A DNA stretch of 45,320 bases from Thalassolituus sp034111725 (GCF_034111725.1 NZ_JAWUWR010000044.1:1-45320); one strand, 5' to 3'. Numbered from the stretch's first letter, positions 28,685-36,601 are shown. Notes: generated by a model not told the origin, from the letters alone. Translations and numbers: made by a program.

Positions 28685-28928
28685 GAAAGACCTCAATTTA
28701 TTATTTTTAAGTAAGCCATACCTCAATAGTGTAGGCTTGGGCCTTTCATTCTATTGAACACATGTCTAAGAAATCATACCTGAGTATCTTTTCCGGTCAA
28801 TACTAGATGCAATATCGTTGACAAAACCGTCAGCAATTACCCTGTTTGGCCACTAAACTGACGGAACGTAACAGCTTTTGCTATAGTCAAAGGCATCGAC
28901 AACAGTTTGAGTCAAATTCCCAAATTCC
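28685..28928. other. Divergent control region, TRAP permease / CNB-rhodanese gene
   Basis: 244 bp with no gene. It holds a CCGTCAG (28827-28833) / CTGACGG (28858-28864) inverted repeat with arms about three helical turns apart, and a candidate promoter for the rightward gene. The leftward promoter is not clear. Confidence 0.5.
28858..28887 (+). promoter_or_regulatory. Candidate promoter of the CNB-rhodanese gene
   Basis: CTGACG (28858-28863), 18-bp spacer, TATAGT (28882-28887). The -35 lies inside the right arm of an inverted repeat, so a dimeric regulator could cover it. The start would be near 28894, about 35 nt before the ATG. Confidence 0.4.
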
Positions 28929-29948
28929 ATGGACACTACGCTGAGCCAACAATTGCAGCGCTTTATCCCCTTTGATGAATGGTCAGAAGACATCATCGAC
29001 GGGCTTTTGCCGCACTTTCGCATCCATTCCCTCGACAAAGGCAAGATCGTCTTTAAACGCGGCGAAGCCGACGAGGAGTGCCACTTTCTGCTGCAAGGCA
29101 CCATAGATCTTGCGGATGAACACTTCAATGTGACCAATATCGATGCACAAGACGACGACAACTTCATGGCGCTCGACAGCACGCATCACATCCACCGCTA
29201 TGCAGGTATAACCACTAGCCAATGTGATTTTGTATCGGTTAAGCGTGCTCACCTAGATTTGATTTCGACTTGGGCCGAATTACGCACAGATATCCGCCAA
29301 TCAGGCGATACGGACGATGATGAAAGCGACTGGCTTGAACGCTTGGTTACCTCAGAACTGTTTAATCGCATTCCTGCAGGCAATATTCAGAAGCTGCTAT
29401 CGCGGTTCGAAGAAGTACCAGTAAAACTTGGAGAAGAAATCATCCGTCAAGGTGAACCAGGAGAACATTGCTACGTTATCAAGCATGGCAGAGCACTAGT
29501 GACTCGCTCTGATGGCGAGAAAGTTCAGACATTAGCGGCCTTGACGCATGGCAATCTGTTTGGCGAAGACGCACTCGTCAGTTCACTTCCTCGTAACGCC
29601 ACCATCACCATGAGCAGCGATGGGGTTCTTATGCGTCTAGCGAAAGAGCATTTTGATGCTCTGCTGCGCCAACCAGTGGTGACCTTTATCACGGCGAAAC
29701 AAATAGAAAAACTCGTGGAAGAAGGCGATACCGGCACCGTCGTATTAGACGTGCGCCACGAGGAGGAATACGCTGCCGATCCTATGTTACGAGCACGCAA
29801 TATACCTTTGGCTAAATTGCGCGATCGCTTGAAAGAATTGGAGCCTGCGTTCATTTACATCGTAGCTGGAGGCAATCGAGCAGAGGCTGCAGCCTACATA
29901 TTATCTGAAGCTGGATTTGATGCGCGGGTATTAAAAGAACCGCATTGA
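28929..29948 (+). CDS. Protein with two cyclic-nucleotide-binding domains and a cysteine-less rhodanese domain
   Basis: Predicted cytosolic sensor or scaffold, 339 residues. An N-terminal CNB-like fold (about 10-115) lacks a phosphate-binding cassette. A second CNB fold (about 140-250) has a canonical one, FGEDALVSSLPRNATI, with E213 and R222, so it may bind cAMP or cGMP. Residues 263-339 form a rhodanese-like domain; in the loop VAGGNRAEAA (312-321) the usual catalytic cysteine is Val312, so sulfur transfer is unlikely. No helix-turn-helix or enzyme domain is present, so it is not a Crp-type activator. It is divergent from the TRAP permease and ends at a strong bidirectional terminator. Partner and ligand are unknown. 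Confidence 0.85.
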   Translation: MDTTLSQQLQRFIPFDEWSEDIIDGLLPHFRIHSLDKGKIVFKRGEADEECHFLLQGTIDLADEHFNVTNIDAQDDDNFMALDSTHHIHRYAGITTSQCDFVSVKRAHLDLISTWAELRTDIRQSGDTDDDESDWLERLVTSELFNRIPAGNIQKLLSRFEEVPVKLGEEIIRQGEPGEHCYVIKHGRALVTRSDGEKVQTLAALTHGNLFGEDALVSSLPRNATITMSSDGVLMRLAKEHFDALLRQPVVTFITAKQIEKLVEEGDTGTVVLDVRHEEEYAADPMLRARNIPLAKLRDRLKELEPAFIYIVAGGNRAEAAAYILSEAGFDARVLKEPH

Positions 29949-29966
29949 TTCTTAACTTCTTGTTAT

Positions 29967-29994
29967 AAAAAAACCCGCAAATGCGGGTTTTTTT
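29967..29994. terminator. Bidirectional rho-independent terminator
   Basis: A 12-bp perfect stem (29967-29978 with 29983-29994) has a CCCGC/GCGGG core, an AAAT loop, a run of A on one side and T on the other. It serves both the CNB-rhodanese gene and the convergent peroxiredoxin gene. Confidence 0.93.
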
Positions 29995-30014
29995 ATCCGA
30001 GTTGCACAAGCAAA

Positions 30015-30617
30015 TTACAAAACTTCAGCGGACTCAGACAAATACTTGGCAACACCTTCTGGGGAAGCATTCATACCTTTATCGCCTTTATTCCAACCGG
30101 CTGGACATACTTCACCATGTTCTTCGTGGAATTGCAGCGCATCAACCAAACGAATCAATTCATCAATATTACGACCTAATGGTAAATCGTTGATGTTTTG
30201 AGCACGTACAACACATTCTTTGTCGATGATAAATGCACCGCGCAAAGCAACACCGCCCATTGTTTCAACGTCGTATGCCTTGCAGATGCCATGATCAATG
30301 TCTGCTGCCATAGTGTATTTAACAGCACCGATACCGCCGTTATTTACTGGCGTGTTACGCCACGCATTATGAGTAAAGTGAGAATCGATAGAAACAGAAA
30401 TGACCTCAACCCCCATTTCAGTAAATTTATCCATGCGCTTATCAAGAGCAATTAGCTCTGACGGACATACAAAGGTGAAGTCCAATGGATAAAAGAACAC
30501 AACCGCGTATTTTCCTTTAATGGCATCGTATAAGTTGAACTCTTCAACAATAGAACCGTTACCCAATACGGCCGGAACGGTGAAATCTGGGGCTAGCTTA
30601 CCTACCAATACGCTCAT
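30015..30617 (-). CDS. 2-Cys peroxiredoxin (AhpC/Prx1 family)
   Basis: Cytosolic thiol peroxidase that reduces hydrogen peroxide, organic hydroperoxides and peroxynitrite. From the chosen ATG it is 200 residues. The peroxidatic cysteine C51 lies in DFTFVCPSE and the resolving cysteine C171 in GEVCPAGW. The GGIG loop is kept, but the C-terminal YF motif of sensitive eukaryote-like Prx reads YL. I chose the ATG at 30617 (MSVLVGKLAPDF) for its GGAG and family fit; an upstream in-frame ATG adds a non-family leader. No ahpF is next to it, so the electron donor is probably thioredoxin or a distant reductase. Two or three dyads sit upstream; I see no clear OxyR site. Confidence 0.95.
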   Translation of the reverse strand: MSVLVGKLAPDFTVPAVLGNGSIVEEFNLYDAIKGKYAVVFFYPLDFTFVCPSELIALDKRMDKFTEMGVEVISVSIDSHFTHNAWRNTPVNNGGIGAVKYTMAADIDHGICKAYDVETMGGVALRGAFIIDKECVVRAQNINDLPLGRNIDELIRLVDALQFHEEHGEVCPAGWNKGDKGMNASPEGVAKYLSESAEVL

Positions 30618-30646
30618 TTTAATGACTCCATGTGGATTGTTATAAT

Positions 30647-30663
30647 TTGCAGATACCCTGCAA
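30647..30663. promoter_or_regulatory. Dyad TTGCAG-N5-CTGCAA upstream of peroxiredoxin
   Basis: A perfect 6-bp inverted repeat with a 5-bp centre, 30 bp upstream of the peroxiredoxin start. It could be a repressor operator or a leader hairpin. It does not match the OxyR consensus. Confidence 0.4.
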
Positions 30664-30693
30664 TATAAGGCAGAGTGGCTATCATACATTGCG

Positions 30694-30748
30694 TATCTGG
30701 CTAATCATACCGCCACTACCAGATAAATCGCGCCCAATAATAATTGGG
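30694..30748. promoter_or_regulatory. Two further dyads in the peroxiredoxin / TonB-like divergent region
   Basis: TATCTGG (30694-30700) is inverted as CCAGATA (30719-30725). CCCAAT-AATA-ATTGGG spans 30733-30748. Both lie between the divergent genes. I do not recognise the cognate regulators. Confidence 0.35.
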
Positions 30749-30808
30749 TTAATCTTAGAAGAAACCCTGTTTACTCATGATGCTAGCTTGTAGGTTATTA
30801 CTGTTTTG

Positions 30809-31699
30809 ATGATGCGCCCGTTGAATGGAAATCACACCAACAAATACCTTCCTTGCTCTATGCTTTGGGCCCTAATGCTATCCATTATTTTGCATACTGC
30901 ACTCTTCATCTCGGCGCGCACTGAAATTCAATATGAACGACCACACACTATTATCAATGCCACTATCCAAACTACAGTAGCTAAACGTAACGACAGTCAA
31001 GATCAACGCGGAGATTCTGGTAACAGCAGTCTAGCGGATGCACCGACGGCGCAAGACGCTAGCCGCGCAGCGGTAGCCGCAACGCCAGCCTCAGCCACAC
31101 AACCCAAAAAAACCGCACAGCCCAATACAGCACCGGCAGCCAGTACCCCAAGTAAAACGCAAGCGAGTAAGCCTGTTGTGGCAGCTAATCAACCTCGCGC
31201 CGCCAAATCCGCACGTCTGAGCGACCAAGAACCGCAACAAGAAACTGAGGCACCGAGCACACTGCAATCACTAACCAATGCCATTACCCCATCCCAACCA
31301 GCGCCAACAACAGTACCACCCACTGAAGCAAAACCAGCGGAAGACGCGAGTATCGCCAGCAATCCCGAGTCTGCGACAAACAGTGCTTCACTTGAAATTC
31401 GCGGTGACGAGGACGTAATCACTGATCCGGTTGAGCGTGCTTATTACAAGGAATTAATGGCGCATCTTATGAGGAAACTTCCAGCCCACCCGCCGGGTAT
31501 TATTGGCGATGTTCGCCTGCAGCTCGAAATCAACTATTCCCGGGTCATTACTGGGGTCGAAATCATCATTAGCAGTGGCGATGTGCGCACGGACGAATGG
31601 GCGCGACGAGCAGCACTATCAGTTAGTCCGGTCCCTCCGGTGCCAAAAGGCCTACTGCAACCCTACTATTTTCGCCCAACCATCAAGCTCGCAGACTAA
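30809..31699 (+). CDS. TonB/TolA-like envelope protein
   Basis: Predicted inner-membrane-anchored periplasmic protein, 296 residues. A short basic N-terminus precedes one membrane segment at about 17-34. A long Ala/Pro/Thr/Gln-rich low-complexity spacer (about 60-200) follows, then a C-terminal domain of about 90 residues. That domain resembles the TonB/TolA C-terminal fold: GDVRLQLEINYSRVITGVEI, SSGDVRTDEWARRAAL, then a VPPVP turn. TonB proteins pass proton-motive energy to outer-membrane receptors, but no exbB, exbD or receptor gene is near, so that role is unproven. The spacer looks basic in part rather than a classic Pro-Lys/Pro-Glu repeat. The start is ambiguous among TTG 30806, ATG 30809 and ATG 30812, all with poor Shine-Dalgarno spacing. 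Confidence 0.65.
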   Translation: MMRPLNGNHTNKYLPCSMLWALMLSIILHTALFISARTEIQYERPHTIINATIQTTVAKRNDSQDQRGDSGNSSLADAPTAQDASRAAVAATPASATQPKKTAQPNTAPAASTPSKTQASKPVVAANQPRAAKSARLSDQEPQQETEAPSTLQSLTNAITPSQPAPTTVPPTEAKPAEDASIASNPESATNSASLEIRGDEDVITDPVERAYYKELMAHLMRKLPAHPPGIIGDVRLQLEINYSRVITGVEIIISSGDVRTDEWARRAALSVSPVPPVPKGLLQPYYFRPTIKLAD

Positions 31700-31704
31700 C
31701 TCGC

Positions 31705-31758
31705 GACGAAAGGTTTCTGTTGGCCACTCAGCTCGCTATGATGGAGGTTACTTTCGTC
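31705..31758. other. Long-loop inverted repeat before the antiporter gene
   Basis: GACGAAAG (31705-31712) is inverted as CTTTCGTC (31751-31758), leaving a 38-nt loop. It occupies the gap between the TonB-like gene and the antiporter gene, ending 19 nt before the latter's ATG. No T-run follows. Confidence 0.3.
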
Positions 31759-31777
31759 ATCGGAATATCCCTCCTTC

Positions 31778-33607
31778 ATGGATTCTACAATTTTAGCGTT
31801 CGCCTTCATCGCCATATTGGCATTTGCTTGTCAGTGGCTAGCGTGGCGTGTGAAGCTTCCAGCCATTCTCTTTTTACTCGCTTCTGGACTTATCGTAGGG
31901 CCTCTAACGGGATGGTTTGATCCCGATCCACTCTTTGGCGACTTACTATTTCCGCTGATATCGCTATCGGTAGCCATCATCTTATTTGAAGGCAGTTTAA
32001 CCCTGGATTTCGCCGAGATTCGAGCGCAAAAAAACGTCGTACAACGATTAATCACCATTGGCGCTTTAGTCACGTGGGGGGTCATCGCTGCAGCTACCCA
32101 TTACTTATTTGAATTAAGCTGGTCTTTAAGTGTGCTATTTGGCGCACTCACAGTCGTTACTGGCCCAACCGTCATTGTACCTATGCTTCGTACCGTGCGA
32201 CCCAATGCCTCTATCGGTAATATTTTGCGCTGGGAAGGTATTCTTATTGATCCGATCGGCGCATTACTCGTGGTTGTTGTGTACGAATTTATGGTGGCAC
32301 AAGGACAAGCTTTAGGCTTGACTAGTGGCCTACTCGCTTTCGTCGAGATCATCGCCGCAGGCAGTATCATGGGCCTTGCCGGCGGCTGGTTACTATCGGC
32401 CATATTGAAGCGCCATTGGGTGCCAGACTACTTAGAAAATCTGGCCACGCTGTCGCTAGTCTTTGTTGTCTTCGGCGTTGCCAACGCCTTAGCACATGAA
32501 TCTGGCTTACTGGCCGTGACCTTGATGGGAATGTGGCTAGCAAATCAAAAAGATATTCGCATGGCTGAAATCCTCAACTTCAAAGAAAATCTAACGGTCG
32601 TTCTAATCTCGGGACTCTTCATTATTTTAGCGGCTCGTCTGACCCTCGACGATATTATTGCGTTAGGATGGACCCCACTGATTTTGCTGGCGATCATGCA
32701 GTTTGTCGCTCGCCCATTATCGGTTCTTATTTCGTCCGCGGGTAGCACACTAAAGTGGCAGGAAAAGGCACTACTATCTTGGATTGCACCACGTGGAATA
32801 GTTGCCGCCGCGGTATCTGCCCTTTTCGCGATTAAGTTAGAGCAGGCTGGAGAAGAAGGTGCTTTGATATTAGTCCCTCTTACTTTTAGTGTAATTTTTG
32901 GCACAGTCGTTCTGCAAAGCGCAACCGCTGGATTTCTGGCACGCTGGCTTGGCGTAAATGAGCCACCGCCCAACGGCTTCTTAATTGTTGGCGCAAATAC
33001 TGTTGCACGCGCTGTTGCCAGCGAATTAAAAAAGCACAACGTGCGGGTACTGCTTAGCGACTCAAACTGGGAAAATATTCGCGCCGCGCGCATGAAAGGC
33101 CTTGAAACCTTCTTCGGCAATCCCGTTTCAGAATACGCTGAGCAGCGACTTGATCTGGTCGGCATTGGGAAGCTGTTAGCACTCTCTCCAGAACGCAGCA
33201 ACAATACAGTTGCGGGGATGCGTTTTGGCTCTGAGTTTGGAACGCACAATATTTATGCATTACAAACAACCTCCGAGGCGAAGCTTAGTGAGAAACACCA
33301 ACACGGTGAGGAACACCGAGGTCAACGCTTATTTACTGACACTATGACCTATAGTAAGTTTTCAAGCTTACTTTCCCAAGGTGGCGAGATGCACTCAACT
33401 CGGCTAACCAAAGAATTTGGCTTCGAGAAATTTATCGATATTAATGGCAAGGGAGCCATTCCCTTATTCGCTATTACACCAGAAGGCAAGGTTCAAATCT
33501 GTGTAATTGGGCGTGAATTTAAGCCCAGTGCTGGTTGGACAATCGTCAGTTTATTTACACCCAACTTGGTTACAGAGCGCGCTGCGTCTAACACAGCGAC
33601 CTCCTAG
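31778..33607 (+). CDS. CPA1-family Na+/H+ antiporter with C-terminal RCK-like domain
   Basis: Inner-membrane monovalent cation/proton antiporter, NhaP type, 609 residues. About twelve membrane segments cover residues 1-385. Conserved elements include FEGSLTLDFAEI, the unwound-helix region VVTGPTVIVPMLRTVRPN, the ion-site motif WEGILIDPIGALL and WIAPRGIVAAAVSALFAI. From about residue 395 a cytosolic TrkA-N/RCK-like domain begins (FLIVGANTVARAVASELKK), with the nucleotide loop degenerate as GANTVA, followed by a C-terminal lobe. Role is likely Na+ or K+ efflux and pH control; the ion cannot be decided from sequence. The stop codon lies inside the terminator hairpin. Confidence 0.93.
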   Translation: MDSTILAFAFIAILAFACQWLAWRVKLPAILFLLASGLIVGPLTGWFDPDPLFGDLLFPLISLSVAIILFEGSLTLDFAEIRAQKNVVQRLITIGALVTWGVIAAATHYLFELSWSLSVLFGALTVVTGPTVIVPMLRTVRPNASIGNILRWEGILIDPIGALLVVVVYEFMVAQGQALGLTSGLLAFVEIIAAGSIMGLAGGWLLSAILKRHWVPDYLENLATLSLVFVVFGVANALAHESGLLAVTLMGMWLANQKDIRMAEILNFKENLTVVLISGLFIILAARLTLDDIIALGWTPLILLAIMQFVARPLSVLISSAGSTLKWQEKALLSWIAPRGIVAAAVSALFAIKLEQAGEEGALILVPLTFSVIFGTVVLQSATAGFLARWLGVNEPPPNGFLIVGANTVARAVASELKKHNVRVLLSDSNWENIRAARMKGLETFFGNPVSEYAEQRLDLVGIGKLLALSPERSNNTVAGMRFGSEFGTHNIYALQTTSEAKLSEKHQHGEEHRGQRLFTDTMTYSKFSSLLSQGGEMHSTRLTKEFGFEKFIDINGKGAIPLFAITPEGKVQICVIGREFKPSAGWTIVSLFTPNLVTERAASNTATS

Positions 33608-33621
33608 GTCGTTGTGTTTTT
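33590..33621 (+). terminator. Rho-independent terminator overlapping the antiporter stop codon
   Basis: A 12-bp stem (33590-33601 with 33607-33618, one G-T pair), loop TCCTA, and a run of T to 33621. The TAG stop at 33605-33607 is in the loop and first base of the right arm. Confidence 0.8.
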
Positions 33622-33885
33622 GACGCCAAAAAAATATGTAACATTTTGTGACGAAAATAAGATACATAGCGACTAATAATTTAATGGTCGCAAAATGACT
33701 AATTCTATTTTTAAATGTCTATATTGATACTTTTATCTACAACCCCCCCCAATCCGTGGCCGTTTCGGCCATTTTAGGGTCAGATTAAGCCAAACAACTT
33801 CAAATCATTGCGTAATTAAACATTGATCTACAAGTAACCCGTATTAAAGTCTAGGTTCTCACCACACGATATAACTAGACCAATC
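33622..33885. other. AT-rich intergenic region with a C8 tract and a hairpin
   Basis: About 264 bp upstream of the AraC-type gene. It contains eight consecutive C at 33743-33750 and TGGCCG-TTT-CGGCCA (33757-33771) followed by TTTT, which looks like a small terminator or an operator. No strong sigma-70 promoter was found. Confidence 0.5.
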
Positions 33886-34845
33886 ATGCATTCTCTTAAA
33901 CCACATACGGAAACACTGCAGACGCTGCGCCGCCTTGTGATCCGGAAGGATATGAAAAAGACGACACCGACGCTCAACGGCTCCGTCGGCAATATTCACG
34001 ATACACCGGCGCTACTTCACGTTGTCTCAGTACTTGAGAATAGTCAGTTGGTCGATAACTACCCGACACTATTTTTAGAATACGGTCAAATCTTAGGAAT
34101 GCAGACAACCGCACAAACTGACAACCTAAAACAGTTGTTAGATAAAATGCAGACGTTGATTAGCACACCTGAACGCCCTTTCTCTCTTAAAATTCTTGAT
34201 GATGGCATGACCAGTCATTGCGAATTTTTATGGCTATCGTCAATTGACCCGATACCGTCCCAGGGTTTATCAGAGTTGTTGTTGGCTTATGGATATACCT
34301 TAGGTTTCGCATTTATCGCTGGCACCCATGAACAGATTTCCATATTTTTACCGTACCCAGAGCCTGAATATGCTGATCAATATCCGCTATATGCTCCCCT
34401 CAGAGTGACGTACAACGCCCCCTATTTAGCAATGCGTATTCCTTCGGCACTATTGGGCGAACCGTTACCAACTGACGTCATTAGTTTTGGCAGGAAAGGT
34501 GCTAACTTACGCTCATCACAGTTGATTGCGCAAAAAGCCGCCAATATTCTGCGCAACAATCTGCGCGAGCCACCCCCACTTGCCGACTTGGCTGCACAGT
34601 TAAGCTTAACCGAGCGTACCTGCAAGCGCCGCTTGCAAGAAGCGGGGACGCACTACCAGCAATTACTCGCAGATCTGCGTTTGGAGCAGGCACACTATTG
34701 GCTAAATCAGCGTATCTGCAACGTTAGCCAAGCAGCGGAACGCCTTGGTTATTCAAGTGTTGCTAACTTCTCAAAAGCCTTCAAAAAGTGGAGCGGTTAC
34801 TCACCAACCCACGCCAAACAACGTCGCGAACCCGAACCTGCCTGA
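33886..34845 (+). CDS. AraC-family transcriptional regulator
   Basis: Predicted DNA-binding regulator, 319 residues. The N-terminal ~200 residues resemble the arabinose-binding-like domain (PF12625 type) found in OruR/ArgR-like AraC proteins. The C-terminal AraC DNA-binding domain starts near 225: first helix-turn-helix LADLAAQLSLTERTCKRRLQ, second NVSQAAERLGYSSVANFSKA, ending FKKWSGYSPTHAKQ. The start is uncertain: ATG 33886 or ATG 33952 (MKKTTPTLNGS), the latter with GGAAGG very close. It lies alone between the antiporter and gcvT, same strand as both. Targets and ligand are unknown; proximity to gcv does not prove it controls glycine cleavage. Confidence 0.92.
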   Translation: MHSLKPHTETLQTLRRLVIRKDMKKTTPTLNGSVGNIHDTPALLHVVSVLENSQLVDNYPTLFLEYGQILGMQTTAQTDNLKQLLDKMQTLISTPERPFSLKILDDGMTSHCEFLWLSSIDPIPSQGLSELLLAYGYTLGFAFIAGTHEQISIFLPYPEPEYADQYPLYAPLRVTYNAPYLAMRIPSALLGEPLPTDVISFGRKGANLRSSQLIAQKAANILRNNLREPPPLADLAAQLSLTERTCKRRLQEAGTHYQQLLADLRLEQAHYWLNQRICNVSQAAERLGYSSVANFSKAFKKWSGYSPTHAKQRREPEPA

Positions 34846-34852
34846 TCTTAGC

Positions 34853-34881
34853 GAGTAGGTGGACATTGTGATCGCCTACTC
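34853..34881. other. Inverted repeat after the AraC-type gene
   Basis: GAGTAGG (34853-34859) pairs with CCTACTC (34875-34881), extendable by one T-G pair. No T-run follows. It lies 8 nt past the AraC stop and about 110 nt before gcvT. I checked this leader for glycine-riboswitch sequence and saw none. Confidence 0.35.
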
Positions 34882-34991
34882 ACGACGAAATCCAGGTGCC
34901 TCGCGCCGCATAAAACGCTATACTTGCCGCCTTTTTCAGACAGCCACCTTGCCCTAAAGCAACTGGCTTGAACTCGCAATCAGGACAAATC

Positions 34992-36074
34992 ATGGGCAAG
35001 CACACCGCTCTATACGCTAAACATCTTGAAGCCAACGGCAAAATCGTCGATTTCGGTGGCTGGGACATGCCTATCCATTACGGATCACAAATCGTCGAGC
35101 ACAATGCGGTTCGTGAACATGCCGGCATGTTCGATGTATCCCATATGACCATCGTTGATGTTCGCGGCCCTGACGCCAAAGCTTTTCTACAAAAATTACT
35201 GGCTAACGATGTCGATAAACTTGCCGAAGTTGGCAAGGCTTTGTACAGCGGCATGCTCAATCATGATGGCGGTGTCATTGATGACTTAATCGTCTACCGC
35301 ATGGAAGGTTGGTATCGAACAGTCGTAAACTGCTCGACGCGCGAGAAAGACCTTGAGTGGATGGATAAGCAAAGCCGTGGTTTTGATATTAGCCTAACTG
35401 AACGTCCCGAGCTGGCCATGGTAGCCGTGCAAGGTCCGCGAGCGATCAAAATCGTGCAAGGTATCAAAACCGAAGCTGCCGATTTGATTGGGCGCTTGAA
35501 AATTTTTCAAGGCTTACCGCATTCCGACTGGTTCTTCGCACGCACAGGCTACACTGGCGAAGACGGTTTAGAAATTATGATTCCCGAAAACGAAGTCGCT
35601 GGATTCTGGCAAGCCTTGACAGATGCCGGTGTAAAACCAGCAGGACTTGGTGCGCGTGACACTCTGCGCCTAGAAGCGGGAATGAACTTGTATGGCAACG
35701 ATATGGACGAAACCATTAGCCCGTTGCAAGCAGGTATGGGCTGGACTATCGCTTGGCAACCGTCTGATCGCGATTTTATTGGCCGTGAAGCACTAGAACA
35801 GCAAAAAGCGGCTGGTGTAACTCATATCCAAGCCGGTTTAGTCTTTGAGAGCCGCGGCGTTATGCGCTCGCATCAAAAAGTCATCGTTGATGGCGTTGGT
35901 GAGGGCGAAGTGACCTCTGGCACGTTCTCACCAAGCTTGCAGTACTCGATTGCAATGGCACGAGTACCTGCCGGAACGGGCGACACCTGCCAAGTAGAAA
36001 TGCGCGGCAAGCTGGTTGATGTGCGCGTCGTTAAACTGCCATTCGTACGTAATGGTAAAAAGCAGTTCGCGTGA
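34992..36074 (+). CDS. gcvT: Glycine cleavage system T protein (aminomethyltransferase)
   Basis: Tetrahydrofolate-dependent aminomethyltransferase that takes the aminomethyl group from lipoyl-GcvH and releases ammonia and methylene-THF. The 360 residues match the family. Visible motifs are FGGWDMPIHYGSQIVEHNAVR, GMFDVSHM, YTGEDGLEIM, the folate-site region GLGARDTLRLEAGMNLYGNDM, and FIGREAL. I chose ATG 34992 with AGGA upstream and a start MGKHTALY; the longer frame starts with TTG. A TATACT -10-like element lies at 34919-34924 without a good -35. It leads gcvT-gcvH-gcvP. Confidence 0.98.
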   Translation: MGKHTALYAKHLEANGKIVDFGGWDMPIHYGSQIVEHNAVREHAGMFDVSHMTIVDVRGPDAKAFLQKLLANDVDKLAEVGKALYSGMLNHDGGVIDDLIVYRMEGWYRTVVNCSTREKDLEWMDKQSRGFDISLTERPELAMVAVQGPRAIKIVQGIKTEAADLIGRLKIFQGLPHSDWFFARTGYTGEDGLEIMIPENEVAGFWQALTDAGVKPAGLGARDTLRLEAGMNLYGNDMDETISPLQAGMGWTIAWQPSDRDFIGREALEQQKAAGVTHIQAGLVFESRGVMRSHQKVIVDGVGEGEVTSGTFSPSLQYSIAMARVPAGTGDTCQVEMRGKLVDVRVVKLPFVRNGKKQFA

Positions 36075-36119
36075 GCTGCTAATACAGAATTTTTTGCATA
36101 AATAATTGGAGACACCCAC

Positions 36120-36503
36120 ATGAGCAACATCCCTGCTGATTTGAAATACGTTGCCTCCCACGAATGGATCCGTGTTGAAAGCGATGGCACCGTAACGGTA
36201 GGCATCACTGATTTTGCACAGGACCAACTGGGCGACGTTGTTTTTGTTGAACTGCCAGAAGTTGGCACTGACGTGGAAGTAGAACAAGACATCGCTGTTG
36301 TTGAGTCGGTTAAAGCCGCTTCTGACATTTACGCTCCGCTAACGGGCAAAATCATTGCTGTGAACGAAGCGCTAGCCGATGCTCCAGAAACCGTTAACGA
36401 AGATCCATACGGTGAAGCTTGGTTCTTTAAAATGGAATTGGCCAACAGCGAAGATCTAAACACACTATTGGATGCCGACGCTTACGCGGCTCTTTGCGAA
36501 TAA
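36120..36503 (+). CDS. gcvH: Glycine cleavage system H protein
   Basis: Lipoyl carrier that shuttles the aminomethyl intermediate between GcvP, GcvT and the L protein. The 127 residues match the family. The lipoylation lysine K65 lies in VESVKAASDIYAP. GGAG precedes the ATG by eight bases. It is 45 bp after gcvT. Confidence 0.98.
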   Translation: MSNIPADLKYVASHEWIRVESDGTVTVGITDFAQDQLGDVVFVELPEVGTDVEVEQDIAVVESVKAASDIYAPLTGKIIAVNEALADAPETVNEDPYGEAWFFKMELANSEDLNTLLDADAYAALCE

Positions 36504-36601
36504 CGCTCGATATTCTATAGCCGCTGGTTGTTAACGACACGGCGGCTACAGAACGCTTTACTTAAATATCCCCGAACTCCGACATGCCCACAGGTTCATC
36601 C

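Noticed and set aside
28690..28727. Direct repeat ACCTCAAT at 28690 and 28720 upstream of the TRAP gene
   Set aside because: One copy is simply the Shine-Dalgarno region of the gene on the minus strand, so the repeat is probably chance.
32545..33249. 234-codon minus-strand frame opposite the antiporter gene
   Set aside because: Antisense to the antiporter coding sequence, with composition of a mirror frame and no domain.
34846..34991. Possible glycine riboswitch before gcvT
   Set aside because: The leader lacks the conserved glycine aptamer core and tandem arrangement; only a small GAGTAGG/CCTACTC stem is present.
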